A DNA stretch of 64,000 nucleotides from Clostridium ljungdahlii DSM 13528 (GCF_000143685.1 NC_014328.1:1426001-1490000); one strand, 5' to 3'. Counted from the first letter of the stretch, positions 44,229-54,171 are shown. Numbers and translations are program-made. Notes: a model not told the origin generated them from the letters alone.

Positions 44229-44543
44229 GTGAATATGTATATCTGGTACATAATTATAGGCGGCTGTATAGTAACAATAATTCCTAGGATACTTCCTGTA
44301 ATGTTGATTTCAAGAATTAATATAAATGATAGAACAGCGGAATTTTTAAAATATATTCCCATTTCTATTTTGACAGCCCTTGTAGTGTCATCACTGTTTA
44401 TTTTAAATAATAAATTTTCTATAGATATAGCTACTGTACTTGCATCAATTATAACTGCAGTAGTAGCTGTTAAAAAGAATAATTTGCTTTTAACTGTAAT
44501 AGTAGGGGTAATATCCATAGCAGTGTTAAGAATGATATTTTGA
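44229..44543 (+). CDS. azlD: Branched-chain amino acid exporter subunit AzlD
   Basis: A 104-residue membrane protein with three or four helices (IWYIIIGGCIVTIIPRILPVMLI, YIPISILTALVVSSLFIL), matching AzlD/YgaH. GTG 44229 follows GGGGGG with about 10 bases of spacing; ATG 44235 is an alternative. It needs AzlC as partner, and the two are plainly cotranscribed. Confidence 0.9.
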   Translation: MNMYIWYIIIGGCIVTIIPRILPVMLISRININDRTAEFLKYIPISILTALVVSSLFILNNKFSIDIATVLASIITAVVAVKKNNLLLTVIVGVISIAVLRMIF

Positions 44544-44665
44544 TTTTTTAACTGGCGGTTAAGTTTTTTATATAAATTCAACTATGTGTCCATTGGTATA
44601 AGAGCTCTGATAAGGTATACTAAGTGTTGTAAGGCCTTATAATCAAATTATGGAGTGAATATGAT

Positions 44666-45763
44666 ATGGATAAGTTGCAGATAGGTGAAATAATATTTAA
44701 ACTTAGAAAAGAGAAAGGAATTACACAGGATCAATTAGGAGGATTTATTGGAGTGTCTACAGCAGCAGTGTCAAAGTGGGAAAGTGGTAATTCCTATCCA
44801 GATATAACTCTTCTTCCTGTACTTGCATCATATTTTAATGTTTCTATAGATAAACTTTTGAATTATAAAATTGAACTCTCTGAAAAAGAAGTTATGGAGA
44901 TATTTAAAAAATGTGAAGTATTGTTTAGTAGTGATAAAGTTGATGAAGGAATTGATAAATCCATGGAATACATATCAAAATATAAATCAAGTTATTATTT
45001 GAAATATATGATTGGAGGCCTGTTTAACATGTATTCATGGAAAAAGGGAGAAGAAAAGATAGAAAATATAATGCTTAAAAATTCTGTTGAATTGCTTGAA
45101 AATGTAGTGGAAAATTGTAATGATACAAAATTAGTTGAACAAGCACTATTTCAGCTTGGTGGTATTTATTCTTCCATTGGAGAAAATGATAAGGGAATAG
45201 AAGCTTTAAATAAAATTCATAAAAATCAATTTAATGTTGATTTTATGCTTGCAAATATATATTTAAGTAAAAATGAGATGAAAGAAGCGAGAAAGATACT
45301 TCAAAGTCAGCTGTGGAAAAATATATTTGGAATTAGTTTTACCTGTTTAGCATTGGCTAAATCTTATATTAAAGATAAAAACTCAGATGTTATAGATAAA
45401 TATTGCAATTTGGCTGTAAGTGTTAAAAAGTTATTTTCTCCAGAATGTGATAAAGTTATTGGTATGCATGTAGAATATATGAATTTTGCACAAATTTATC
45501 TTAGGCTTGACGAAAATAAAAAGGCAATAGAAATGTTGTATAAGTGGATACAATGCATTAAAAATAATGATATAAATGCACCTAAAGATTTTTCATCTAC
45601 CTGGTGTTTCAATGAACTTTCAGAAGGAGAACGTGCCTTTACTTTGGATTTGTATGAAAATATGATGAAGGTGTTAGAAGATCCAGTATTTGATCCTATT
45701 AGGAAAAGTAATGATTTTAAGGCTATTTTAAAAGATTTGAAGGAAATTAGAAAACTCAGATAG
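44666..45763 (+). CDS. XRE-family regulator with TPR-like C-terminal region
   Basis: A 365-residue protein with an N-terminal helix-turn-helix (GEIIFKLRKEKGITQDQLGGFIGVSTAAVSKWESGNSYPDITLLPVLASYFNVSIDKLL) and about 290 residues of alpha-helical, TPR-like repeats. This type is frequent in clostridia, where some bind peptides and some sense metabolites. It stands alone after azlCD and is followed by an attenuator-like repeat. The target is unknown. Confidence 0.85.
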   Translation: MDKLQIGEIIFKLRKEKGITQDQLGGFIGVSTAAVSKWESGNSYPDITLLPVLASYFNVSIDKLLNYKIELSEKEVMEIFKKCEVLFSSDKVDEGIDKSMEYISKYKSSYYLKYMIGGLFNMYSWKKGEEKIENIMLKNSVELLENVVENCNDTKLVEQALFQLGGIYSSIGENDKGIEALNKIHKNQFNVDFMLANIYLSKNEMKEARKILQSQLWKNIFGISFTCLALAKSYIKDKNSDVIDKYCNLAVSVKKLFSPECDKVIGMHVEYMNFAQIYLRLDENKKAIEMLYKWIQCIKNNDINAPKDFSSTWCFNELSEGERAFTLDLYENMMKVLEDPVFDPIRKSNDFKAILKDLKEIRKLR

Positions 45764-45813
45764 ATTACGCTTAGTTCCATAATTGTAAATATTGTTTTTT
45801 AAAACTGTATAAA

Positions 45814-45888
45814 AAAATACGCCATATGGAGTATATTAAAAAATTTTTTTCTCTATACAATTGTAGTTGTATGGAGAAATTTTTTTGT
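45814..45888 (+). repeat. Attenuator-like repeat, copy 1
   Basis: A near-perfect 18-bp palindrome (45817-45834, one mismatched pair) is followed by a hairpin with arms 45851-45860 and 45867-45876 and a T7 tract. It is about 88% identical to copy 2 at 48318-48393. Confidence 0.8.
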
Positions 45889-45940
45889 TTTCAATTATAG
45901 TACATTTAGATCCAAAATAAGATAAAAGGAGATAAGCTAA

Positions 45941-46198
45941 ATGAGTAAGATAATAAATGTTATACCAAACGATGATTATACACTTCTAATAGAATTTGAA
46001 GATGGCAGTAAAATTTTATTTAATATGAAAAGGCTAATAAAGACAATGCGTTACTTAAGTTTAACTGATATTGAGCGTTTCAAAAATGTAAGAATTAAGG
46101 ACAAAGTAATTTCCTGGGATGATTTTGATAATTTAAAACCTCAAATGCTGCCGTTAGCTATTACACTTGACAATATTTTGCTTATGCTGAGAGACTAA
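45941..46198 (+). CDS. DUF2442 domain protein
   Basis: An 85-residue protein matching the DUF2442 family (YTLLIEFEDGSKILFNMKRLI, FKNVRIKDKVISWDDF). Such proteins are often antitoxin-like partners of DUF4160 toxins, but no partner gene is adjacent here. The ATG follows AAAGGAG. It lies about 50 bases after attenuator-like repeat copy 1, so it may be controlled by it. Confidence 0.8.
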   Translation: MSKIINVIPNDDYTLLIEFEDGSKILFNMKRLIKTMRYLSLTDIERFKNVRIKDKVISWDDFDNLKPQMLPLAITLDNILLMLRD

Positions 46199-46348
46199 TA
46201 TGTTAATTTGTTGTGTCTAGTTGTGAATAATGTTGGAAGACATAAAAAGATTTTGGTAAAAAATCTGATGATAAAGTATTATGAAAAAATAAAAAGTTAC
46301 TGTATAATAATATTAATCCATTGTAAACAAAAGAAAGGAAGAATGTTT

Positions 46349-46693
46349 ATGCCATACATAAATTCAAGATTAACAGTAAAACTTTCATATGAGCAAAAAA
46401 AGCGTATAAAGGATGAAATGGGAAAAATAATTTCAGAGATTCCTGGAAAATCCGAAGAATGGCTTATGGTAAGTTTTGATGATGATAAAACAATTTATTT
46501 TAGAGGAAATAAAATGGAAAAGGCTGCCCTTGTTGAAGTAAAAATATGTGGAACTACTGAAAGGACTTACAAAAATAAGGTTACTGATTTAATATGTTCT
46601 TTTTATCAATCAGAGTTCGATATACCAAAGGATAGTATATATGTAATCTTTAGTGAAATTAGCGATTGGGGATTCAATGGAAACTTATTCTAG
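46349..46693 (+). CDS. MIF/phenylpyruvate tautomerase-family protein
   Basis: A 114-residue protein resembling macrophage migration inhibitory factor. Starting at ATG 46349 gives MPYINSRLTVKLS, placing the catalytic Pro directly after Met as the family requires, and the C-terminus SDWGFNGNLF matches the MIF end (NWGFNGSTF-like). AGGAAG lies about 7 bases upstream. It likely has keto-enol tautomerase activity; the biological substrate is unknown. It sits between the DUF2442 gene and an ArsC-like gene. Confidence 0.85.
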   Translation: MPYINSRLTVKLSYEQKKRIKDEMGKIISEIPGKSEEWLMVSFDDDKTIYFRGNKMEKAALVEVKICGTTERTYKNKVTDLICSFYQSEFDIPKDSIYVIFSEISDWGFNGNLF

Positions 46694-46780
46694 ACATTCA
46701 ATTATGGGCTTGCGCCAGGCAGGTCTATTTTTTACAAGAAATCTGTGTATATTAAGCAATAATTTTAAGGAGAGTTAGAA

Positions 46781-47119
46781 ATGAATATTCAAATATTTGG
46801 AGTGAAAAAGTGTTTTGATACAAAGAAAGCTGAACGCTACTTTAAGGAAAGAAGAATTAAATATCAATTTATAGATTTAAATATTAAAGAAATAAGTAAA
46901 AGGGAATTACAGAGCTTAAAGGCAGCAGTAGGTATTGATAATTTGATAAATAATAGGGTAAAAGAATATGATAAATTAAATATTGGATTAATAAGGAGCG
47001 GTGATATAAAAGAAGAGATACTTTTAAAGAACCCAAAGCTTTATAAAACTCCAATTGTTAGAAATGGGAAACAGGCTACAGTTGGATATGAGCCTTCAAT
47101 TTGGAGTAAATGGGAGTGA
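46781..47119 (+). CDS. ArsC/Spx-family thioredoxin-fold protein
   Basis: A 112-residue protein of the ArsC family: N-terminal IQIFGVKKCFDTKKAERYFKERRIKY with a single cysteine (Cys12) and the C-terminal KTPIVRNGKQATVGYEPSIW. This resembles YffB-type proteins more than true arsenate reductase, because the second redox cysteine and the arginine set are not evident. Spx is also related but normally has CxxC. The start follows AAGGAG. It lies 4 bases before the AI-2E permease gene, so they are probably coexpressed. Confidence 0.8.
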   Translation: MNIQIFGVKKCFDTKKAERYFKERRIKYQFIDLNIKEISKRELQSLKAAVGIDNLINNRVKEYDKLNIGLIRSGDIKEEILLKNPKLYKTPIVRNGKQATVGYEPSIWSKWE

Positions 47120-47123
47120 TCCA

Positions 47124-48290
47124 ATGGAAATAGATAAAAAATTACTAAAATATTGTATATATGCAGGAGCAACAGTGATTCTAATTTATATTGGTATAGC
47201 ATTTTTAAATAATATAGGTAATATATTTGCTCTACTGTGGAATCTGTTAAAAAAAATCATTAACCTTGCAAAACCTTTTGTTATGGCACTAATAATTGTG
47301 TACTTATTGAAACCAGGGGTAGAAAATATTGAAAAGTTCTTAGAAAAGAAAAAGATACTAAAAAAAGCATCCCACAGAAGAGTAATAGGAATTATAGGGG
47401 TGTATACATTAGTAGCAGCTATTTTTGCAGCCGTTGTAAGTGGAATATATATTATGATTGGTGGAAAACTCTCTCACAATACAAGTATAGCAAATATGGC
47501 ATCGTATTTAAATGAATATTTAAATAACCCAACATTGTCAGTTAGTTCTGTTAGTGAAAAATTAAAAAGTTTAAATATTTCAATACCTACAAGTTTAAAT
47601 GACAAGATTGCCCAAATAGTAAGTTATGTACAATCTTACTTTTCAGCAAGTATAGGAGCAATGACAAATTCTATTGTAGCTATAGTAAGCAATATAGCTC
47701 TATTTTTTATAGCAATAATATTAAGTATTTATTTAATACAAGATTCTGAGTATTTTGTAGGGTTATGGAATAAAATATTTAACCTTGCATTTGGAAAAAG
47801 TAAAACAGGGAGCAAATTAAAAGAAGTATTACATGTTATGGATGTTACATTTTATAAATATATAAGAGGACAATTGCTAGAGGCATCTATAGTGGGAGTT
47901 CTATCAGCTATTGTACTGTATTTTATTGGAATAGATTATGCTTTGGTTATAGGAATTATTGCAGGTATTTGTAATATGATACCATATATAGGAGCTGTTG
48001 TTGGAACTGTTTTGGCAGTAATTATGGCACTGTTAGGTGGACAACCTATTACAGCAGTATGGGCAATTATTGGAATGCTAGCAGTTCGGCAGGTTGATGA
48101 TAGCTTATTGGCACCTAAAATTGTAGGAAATAGCGTAGGATTGCATCCCGTATTTACTATGATTGCAATACTTATAGGTGGAAATTTGGGGGGGCTTATA
48201 GGAATGCTTGTAGCTGTACCTACTGCTGCTTCACTAAAAGTACTATTGGGTAAATGGTATGCTTCTCACATGGAGAAGTCTGCATCTTAA
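47124..48290 (+). CDS. AI-2E family transporter (UPF0118)
   Basis: A 388-residue membrane protein with about eight helices. Family segments are AKPFVMALIIVYLLKPGVENIEKF near the start, YKYIRGQLLEASIVGVLSAIVLYFIGIDYALVIGIIAGICNMIPYIGAVVG, and DDSLLAPKIVGNSVGLHPVFTMIAILIGG. Members include TqsA-like exporters and Na+/H+ antiporters, so the substrate is open. ATG 47124 follows GGAGTG; the longer frame overlaps the ArsC-like gene. Confidence 0.88.
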   Translation: MEIDKKLLKYCIYAGATVILIYIGIAFLNNIGNIFALLWNLLKKIINLAKPFVMALIIVYLLKPGVENIEKFLEKKKILKKASHRRVIGIIGVYTLVAAIFAAVVSGIYIMIGGKLSHNTSIANMASYLNEYLNNPTLSVSSVSEKLKSLNISIPTSLNDKIAQIVSYVQSYFSASIGAMTNSIVAIVSNIALFFIAIILSIYLIQDSEYFVGLWNKIFNLAFGKSKTGSKLKEVLHVMDVTFYKYIRGQLLEASIVGVLSAIVLYFIGIDYALVIGIIAGICNMIPYIGAVVGTVLAVIMALLGGQPITAVWAIIGMLAVRQVDDSLLAPKIVGNSVGLHPVFTMIAILIGGNLGGLIGMLVAVPTAASLKVLLGKWYASHMEKSAS

Positions 48291-48317
48291 AAAATAGTAT
48301 TATTTTTTAAAAGTTCA

Positions 48318-48393
48318 TAAAAAATACTCCATATGGAGTATTTTAAAAAAAGTTTTTCTCTATACAATTATAGTTGTATGGAGAATTTTTTTA
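48318..48393 (+). repeat. Attenuator-like repeat, copy 2
   Basis: Perfect palindrome ATACTCCATATGGAGTAT (48324-48341), then a hairpin (arms 48358-48367 and 48374-48383) and a T7 tract. CTCCATA in the palindrome can pair with TATGGAG in the hairpin's right arm, an antiterminator-like alternative. Confidence 0.8.
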
Positions 48394-48441
48394 GTTGATA
48401 CAATTCTTCATGTGTAAAAAAGTTAAAGCGGAGGTATATAA

Positions 48442-48627
48442 ATGAAATGGGAGGTAGTAAAAAGACAAACTAAAACTGGTATGTACATTAGTACAATAAA
48501 GTCATTTGAGTTTGATAAAGAGTCTAAAGGTAAAGCATATGATGGGGCATTAAAATATGCTAAACATAAGAATAAAATGTCATTTATAAAAAAATATTAT
48601 TATGAGGTGGAATTTAATTGGCAATAA
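48442..48627 (+). CDS. Hypothetical small basic protein
   Basis: Not recognised. A 61-residue, lysine- and tyrosine-rich protein (MKWEVVKRQTKTGMYISTIKSFEFDKESKGKAYDGALKYAKHK) without membrane helix or cysteines. The ATG follows GGAGG, supporting translation. It lies about 50 bases after attenuator-like repeat copy 2, mirroring the DUF2442 gene after copy 1. Function unknown. Confidence 0.65.
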   Translation: MKWEVVKRQTKTGMYISTIKSFEFDKESKGKAYDGALKYAKHKNKMSFIKKYYYEVEFNWQ

Positions 48628-48834
48628 TTTATATATTTTAAAACCACGATTGATTGTAAAAGCATCAATGAATCCTATTTAGTTAGAAAGGCAGAAAATG
48701 ATGGGATGTAGATGTGCTTAAAGATAACAAAATATTTTGTAAGTTAATATTTTATTAAATATTTTGACAGAGTATACGAAAATAAAGTTAACCAAAAGAA
48801 TGTACTTTATGAAATATATGGAGGAGATGCTTAT

Positions 48835-50868
48835 ATGTCAATAAAAAGAAAAATTCCACTTTTAATAGCAATAATTATTACCATTTTAATGACTGTAACT
48901 ACTATATTTATTGATAATAGGTCTAGCAACTTAATAGAAACTAAGACGGAAAAGGAAATAGAAGAAATATGTAATCATTCAGCTCAAACTATAAGTGCAA
49001 TAATTGAAAAAGAAAAGTTGGGGGCTAGAATATTTTCAGAAAAAAATGTAGTTGTAAATTTACTTAAGACAAATAAGGATTCTAGTAATATTGAGGATTT
49101 AAATAAGCAAAAACAAGATATGAATTTAACTTTACAAAACTATGTTAAAGAGAACAAAAATCTTGAGCACATATTTTTGGTTGACACAAATGGAAATATA
49201 ATTGCAGACAGTGATAAGAACTCTCTTGGCAAAAACGTAAATGATAGATCCTATAATAAATCTAGTTTGGAAGGTAAAGCTTCAGTAAGTGAAGTTATGA
49301 TGTCGAAAGTAACTAAAAATCCAATAATAGTGTTTACGAATCCTGTAGTAGGAAATGGTGAAATTTTAGGATATGTGGGTACAGCAGTATATGGGAGCAG
49401 CTTTTCAAAGTATCTAGCTGGTTCTAAAGTAAGTAATTTTTCATCTAGTTACGGATTTTTATTAGATTATAAAGGCAATACTATTTACCATCCAATTAAG
49501 AGCAAAATAGGTAAACCTGTTGAAACTCCTCAAATAAAAGATGTAGCTGATAAATTAAATAAGGTTGGAAATGTAAAAGAGGATATTCTTAAATATAATT
49601 TTAAAAATGTAGATAAAATAGCAGGATATAAGGTTATCCCTGAAACAAATTGGATTATAGTAGTAACTTCTGATAAATTAGAAGTGCTAAAAGATGTTAA
49701 ATCTATGAGAAATACTATAATACTTATAGCAATAATAGCATCAATTTTGGCTATAGCAGCAGGATATATGTTTTCAACAAGGATTACTAATCCTATTACT
49801 AAAATAGTTAATCTTATAAATAAAACAGCAAATTTAGATTTAAACCATGTAAAAGACTTTGACAAACTGTGTGGATATAATGATGAAATAGGGACAATGG
49901 CTAATTCTATAGAAAATATGAGAAAAGCATTAAAAACAATGGTTAAAGACATGAAGATGTCTTCTGATACAATAAATTCAAATGCTGTGTTAGTGGAAAA
50001 GTTAACTGGTGAGTTAAAGGTCAATTTAGAAGGTGCATCAGCAGAAAGTCAAAATCTTTCAGCTGGTATGGAACAAAATGCAGCTTCAGTAGAAGAAGTT
50101 TCAGCTTCATCTGATGAAATTGGAAATGCTGTAAATTCCATGACCCAAAAATCTGTAGAAGGTCTAAATAAAGCTAACGACATTGAAAAGAGAGCAGAAG
50201 AATTAAAAAGAGATGCAGTTGAGTCAAATGAAAAGGCCAATGAAATATATTCCTCTGTGAAAGATAACCTTGAAAAAGCTATTGAAGATTCTAAGGCTAT
50301 TGAAAAAATAAAGTTGTTGTCTACAGATATAATTTCTATTACTGATCAAACAGGTTTGCTTGCTCTCAATGCTTCAATAGAAGCAGCTAGAGCTGGTGAA
50401 GCAGGAAAAGGATTTTCTGTTGTAGCTGATGAAGTCAGACAATTGTCAGAGGAATCTGCAAAGACAGCTGGCAATATTCAAAATGTAGTCAATGAGGTTA
50501 CAGAAACAGTAAAGAATTTATCAAGTAATTCAGCAAAGCTTCTTGAGTTTATAAATCAAATTGTTTTAAAAGACTACAATAAGTTAGTTGAGACAGGTAA
50601 AGAGTATAGTCAAGATGCTGAAACGGTGAATAATTTTATGAACGATTTTAGCAGTTTAGCAGAAAAATTAAGTTCATCAATTAGTGAAATAAACAATGCT
50701 ATGGGTGAAGTGGCAAATACCGTGACTGACGGTGCAAAAGGTGTTACTGAAATTGCTAGCAAAATGACTAATATAGATGAAAAGTTAGGCACTGTAAAAA
50801 CAACTACTGAAAACAATAAACAAAGTGCTGATAAACTACAAGAAATTATATCTCAATTTAAATTTTGA
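48835..50868 (+). CDS. Methyl-accepting chemotaxis protein with Cache sensor
   Basis: A 677-residue transmembrane chemoreceptor. Helix 1 is at about 7-27 ([19 protein letters not shown]), followed by an extracellular double Cache region ([54 protein letters not shown]), helix 2 near 287-308, HAMP, and the signalling tip [36 protein letters not shown]. The ATG follows GGAGGAG. The ligand is unknown. It converges on the histidine kinase gene with a shared terminator. Confidence 0.93.
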   Translation: MSIKRKIPLLIAIIITILMTVTTIFIDNRSSNLIETKTEKEIEEICNHSAQTISAIIEKEKLGARIFSEKNVVVNLLKTNKDSSNIEDLNKQKQDMNLTLQNYVKENKNLEHIFLVDTNGNIIADSDKNSLGKNVNDRSYNKSSLEGKASVSEVMMSKVTKNPIIVFTNPVVGNGEILGYVGTAVYGSSFSKYLAGSKVSNFSSSYGFLLDYKGNTIYHPIKSKIGKPVETPQIKDVADKLNKVGNVKEDILKYNFKNVDKIAGYKVIPETNWIIVVTSDKLEVLKDVKSMRNTIILIAIIASILAIAAGYMFSTRITNPITKIVNLINKTANLDLNHVKDFDKLCGYNDEIGTMANSIENMRKALKTMVKDMKMSSDTINSNAVLVEKLTGELKVNLEGASAESQNLSAGMEQNAASVEEVSASSDEIGNAVNSMTQKSVEGLNKANDIEKRAEELKRDAVESNEKANEIYSSVKDNLEKAIEDSKAIEKIKLLSTDIISITDQTGLLALNASIEAARAGEAGKGFSVVADEVRQLSEESAKTAGNIQNVVNEVTETVKNLSSNSAKLLEFINQIVLKDYNKLVETGKEYSQDAETVNNFMNDFSSLAEKLSSSISEINNAMGEVANTVTDGAKGVTEIASKMTNIDEKLGTVKTTTENNKQSADKLQEIISQFKF

Positions 50869-50875
50869 ATTTGTC

Positions 50876-50907
50876 AAAAAAGCTGGACTTAAAAGTTCAG
50901 CTTTTTT
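50876..50907. terminator. Bidirectional terminator between the chemoreceptor and histidine kinase genes
   Basis: Fifteen-base arms 50876-50890 and 50893-50907 with one G-U pair and A/T tracts at both ends. Confidence 0.9.
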
Positions 50908-50916
50908 GATATTAAA

Positions 50917-52329
50917 CTAAAAGATTATGGTTATGATTGTACCTTCCCCTAAAGTGCTTTCTATATGTATACTTCCTCCGTGGGCATCTATTATCTGCTT
51001 GGATATTGCCATACCAAGGCCTGAACCTTCTGTTGAAACACTGGTATTTGTCCCCCTATAATATCTCTCGAAAATGTAGTTTAAATCTTTTTTAGGTATG
51101 CCTTTTCCGTTATCATTTATTATAATGTAGATCTTATCCTTTTCATAAATTGAAATATCAACTTGGACGTCCTCATTATTGTGAGTTATAGCATTAAAAA
51201 TTAAATTACTCAGGGCTCTTTTAAAAAATTTTTTATCAATAAGGGCTTTTATTTTTTCATTTTCGGGATAAAATTTTACATTCCTATTTGAATACATCGG
51301 ATGATTTAAAATTCCTACAATTATATTTTGCAAAAGAGAGGTTATATTTACCTCTTCCTTTTTTAGAGGAACAGCTTTATTTTTTAACTTGTAGGTCAAA
51401 TTTAAATCTTCTACTAATGATTGAATATAGGAGGATTTATTGTAGATTATTTCTGAATACTCGTGAATTTCATTTTCAGAAAAAGTATAATCCGGGTCCT
51501 TCATTATTTCAGCATATCCTTTTATAGAAGATAGGGGCGTCTTAACATCATGGGATATGGATGAAATCCAGGTGTTTCTCATTTTTTCAAGTTCATCTCT
51601 TTTTGTCTTATTTTCCTTAAGTGTTTTGCTTAAATTATTTAAGTTAGAAAAGACACTTTTATAAACACCTTTTTCTGGATAATTTATTTCGTAATTGCCT
51701 TTTGCAAGATTATTTATGCCACTTATTATGTTTTGAAGCGGTTTAGCCATTCTCTTTCCAAATAGAAAATAAGCTATAATTATAGCTGCTAGTATATTTA
51801 TGCACAGTAATAAAATAACACCATTCCAAAAGAAACTTTTTAAGGCAGAAGGATTAAATGTAAGAGTATGTTTTGCCACACGATTAAGTGGAAAACCTAC
51901 TATATAGGCAAAACTTTTGTTATTGTATTTTTTTTCGCTTACAAACACAGAGGAGTTTGCTATGTCATATTTGTAAATATGGGTATATTCTATTGGTGTG
52001 TATTTAGTAGGGACTGATTTTGGTTTATTAAAAGAATACACTTCCTTAAAATTTTCATCTATTATTTGAATCCACGCGTTATTTTTTAAAATTTTGTTTT
52101 TACCATCTTCTTTTACAAATGGCACTCCATTTTTAAAGTCTATGTATTCAGAAAAGTTTAAGGTAATCCTTTCGGGGGATAAACTAGTTAAATTTTCATG
52201 AGTATATACAATTACCTCATTCCAAACAATTAAATTTATGAATAATTCAATTATGACTATAAATATTAGTGTTACTAGAAATTTTGTAGTCAGGGTCCAG
52301 TTAGTTTTAATTTTACTTATAAATTTCAT
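50917..52329 (-). CDS. Sensor histidine kinase
   Basis: A 470-residue membrane kinase: helix at about 17-37, an extracellular sensing region of about 130 residues, helix near 165-187, HAMP, HisKA with His260 (WISSISHDVKTPLSSIKGYAEIM) and HATPase (NLIFNAITHNNEDV, NDNGKGIPKKDLNYIFERYYRG, GSGLGMAISKQII). It lies downstream of the OmpR-type regulator (52381-53097) on the same strand. With the divergent ABC exporter it probably forms a peptide-antibiotic sensing and defence system. Confidence 0.92.
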   Translation of the reverse strand: MKFISKIKTNWTLTTKFLVTLIFIVIIELFINLIVWNEVIVYTHENLTSLSPERITLNFSEYIDFKNGVPFVKEDGKNKILKNNAWIQIIDENFKEVYSFNKPKSVPTKYTPIEYTHIYKYDIANSSVFVSEKKYNNKSFAYIVGFPLNRVAKHTLTFNPSALKSFFWNGVILLLCINILAAIIIAYFLFGKRMAKPLQNIISGINNLAKGNYEINYPEKGVYKSVFSNLNNLSKTLKENKTKRDELEKMRNTWISSISHDVKTPLSSIKGYAEIMKDPDYTFSENEIHEYSEIIYNKSSYIQSLVEDLNLTYKLKNKAVPLKKEEVNITSLLQNIIVGILNHPMYSNRNVKFYPENEKIKALIDKKFFKRALSNLIFNAITHNNEDVQVDISIYEKDKIYIIINDNGKGIPKKDLNYIFERYYRGTNTSVSTEGSGLGMAISKQIIDAHGGSIHIESTLGEGTIITIIF

Positions 52330-52380
52330 TTGTAGTTACCTCAAAATTAAGATTATAAAAGTCTAAATAACAAGTATTTG

Positions 52381-53097
52381 TTATTTAGAAATTTTTAATT
52401 TATATCCCAGTCCCTTAGCAGTGACTATGTATTTTGGACTCGAAGGGTTATCTTCTAATTTTTGTCTTAGCTTTCTAATATGAACCATTATTGTGTTGTC
52501 ATATCCCTCATAGTTGTCATTCCAAACTTCATCACATATCATCTGCTTGGTTAGTATTTGATTGGCGTTTTGAGCCATGTAACATAAAAGGTGGTATTCC
52601 TTTGGAGTAAGCACTACATTTTTATCGGATTTTGATACTTCACCTTTTTCCAGGTCAATTATTATATCTCCGAAACTTATCTTTTCCTTTTTCATGGATA
52701 TTTCATTTTTAATATATATGTTTCTTCTCAAATGAGCTTTAATTCTAAAGGCAACTTCTTTAGGGCTAAAGGGCTTAGTTACATAGTCATCTGCACCTAG
52801 CCCAAGGGCAAGTATTTTATCTACATCATCAGATTTTGCAGATAAGAATATGACTGGAACAAAAGAAAAGTTTCTTATATTTTTGCATACCTCAAAGCCA
52901 TCCATATCTGGCATCATTATGTCCAAAACTACTATATCAGGTTTTTCGGTTTTGCATAATTTTATACCCTCTGTGCCATTTTTAGCCTTAAATATTCGCC
53001 TAAAGCCTTCTTTTTTTAGCACTGTTTCTAGAAGCTTTAATAGCTCCACTTCATCGTCTATTAAAAGTATTTTCCTATCTAGAATGTTATCGTACAT
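52381..53097 (-). CDS. OmpR-family response regulator
   Basis: A 238-residue regulator: receiver domain with phosphoacceptor Asp59 (DIVVLDIMMPDMDGFEVC) and lysine in DDYVTKPFSPKEVAFRIKAHLRR, then a winged-helix output domain (LTPKEYHLLCYMAQNANQILTKQMICDEVW, TIMVHIRKLRQKLEDNPSSPKYIVTAKGLGYKL). Its kinase gene follows. It likely binds the direct repeats at 53174-53192 to activate the divergent ABC transporter. Confidence 0.94.
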   Translation of the reverse strand: MYDNILDRKILLIDDEVELLKLLETVLKKEGFRRIFKAKNGTEGIKLCKTEKPDIVVLDIMMPDMDGFEVCKNIRNFSFVPVIFLSAKSDDVDKILALGLGADDYVTKPFSPKEVAFRIKAHLRRNIYIKNEISMKKEKISFGDIIIDLEKGEVSKSDKNVVLTPKEYHLLCYMAQNANQILTKQMICDEVWNDNYEGYDNTIMVHIRKLRQKLEDNPSSPKYIVTAKGLGYKLKISK

Positions 53098-53173
53098 GGT
53101 TATCTCCTTTAACTATCAATTGTCAATTTTATTATAACATTATTTATATATTGTTTAATTAGGTAGAAGAATT

Positions 53174-53192
53174 TTAAGGTTCCGTTAAGGTT
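53174..53192. promoter_or_regulatory. Response regulator direct repeat upstream of the ABC operon
   Basis: TTAAGGTT occurs at 53174-53181 and 53185-53192, 11 bases apart, the usual spacing for OmpR-type dimers. It ends 7 bases before a weak -35 (about 53199) paired with TATTAT at 53222-53227, as for an activated promoter. Confidence 0.7.
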
Positions 53193-53259
53193 TAGGTAAA
53201 TGAAATTTAAGTTTGCACCTTTATTATAGGGTCATAAGTTAATTGAGGGAGGAAATTAT

Positions 53260-54171
53260 ATGTCACAAGAAATTTTACAAACAAAAAATTTAACAAAAAA
53301 TTTTAAGGACTTTAAGGCAGTAAAAGGAATAGATTTATCAATAAAAAAGGGTAGGGTATATGGATTTTTAGGTCCCAACGGTGCAGGGAAATCCACAACT
53401 ATAAGAATGCTCTTGGGACTTATAAAGCCAACGAAGGGGGAAGTTAAAATATTTGGTAAAGACTTAAGAAAAAATAGAATGAGCATTTTAAAAAAAATAG
53501 GATCTATGGTTGAAGCACCATCTTATTATGGAAATTTAACAGCATATGAAAATTTACAGGTAACAGCAGAACTCCTAGAACTTGACCATAAGTATATTGA
53601 TGAAGTTTTGAAAGTTGTAAAACTCACTGAATGGAAAGATAGACAGGCCAGTAAGTTTTCACTTGGTATGAAACAAAGACTTGGTATTGCCCAGGCACTT
53701 ATATCGAAACCAGAACTTTTAATACTGGATGAACCTACTAATGGACTTGATCCATCTGGAATTCATGAAATAAGAGGACTTATCAAAGAACTTCCCAAAC
53801 TCTATAACATGACAGTTATTATATCAAGTCATAATTTGAGTGAAATTGAACTCATAGCAGATGATATTGGAATTATAAATAGAGGAAAGATGTTGTTTCA
53901 AGGAACACTTGAAGAACTTCATTCAAAGAGTAAAGGACAAATTTGTATAGAATCTAAGGATTTAAAGAAGCTAGAAGGTACGCTAAATAATAGTGGATAT
54001 AAGTATAAAGTAAGGGATAAGGATATTTTCTTAGAACCTGAGGGGAGAGAACTTGATGAGATTTTAAAACAACTCATATTAAACGGCAATAGAATATTTA
54101 AATTTGTAGAAGTACAAAAATCTCTTGAAGAAATATTTCTTGACCTTACTGAGGGAGGAGAAAATATATGA
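53260..54171 (+). CDS. ABC transporter ATP-binding protein, LanF/BcrA type
   Basis: A 303-residue ATPase of the lantibiotic-immunity/bacitracin-resistance branch. Walker A is GPNGAGKST, the signature is FSLGMKQRLGIAQAL and Walker B is LLILDEPTNGLDP. In place of the usual Q-loop glutamine it has glutamate (KIGSMVEAPSYYGNLTAYENL), the E-loop known from LanF proteins. It overlaps the first permease gene by 4 bases. No lantibiotic biosynthesis gene is present, so it is probably a defence exporter. Confidence 0.93.
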   Translation: MSQEILQTKNLTKNFKDFKAVKGIDLSIKKGRVYGFLGPNGAGKSTTIRMLLGLIKPTKGEVKIFGKDLRKNRMSILKKIGSMVEAPSYYGNLTAYENLQVTAELLELDHKYIDEVLKVVKLTEWKDRQASKFSLGMKQRLGIAQALISKPELLILDEPTNGLDPSGIHEIRGLIKELPKLYNMTVIISSHNLSEIELIADDIGIINRGKMLFQGTLEELHSKSKGQICIESKDLKKLEGTLNNSGYKYKVRDKDIFLEPEGRELDEILKQLILNGNRIFKFVEVQKSLEEIFLDLTEGGENI

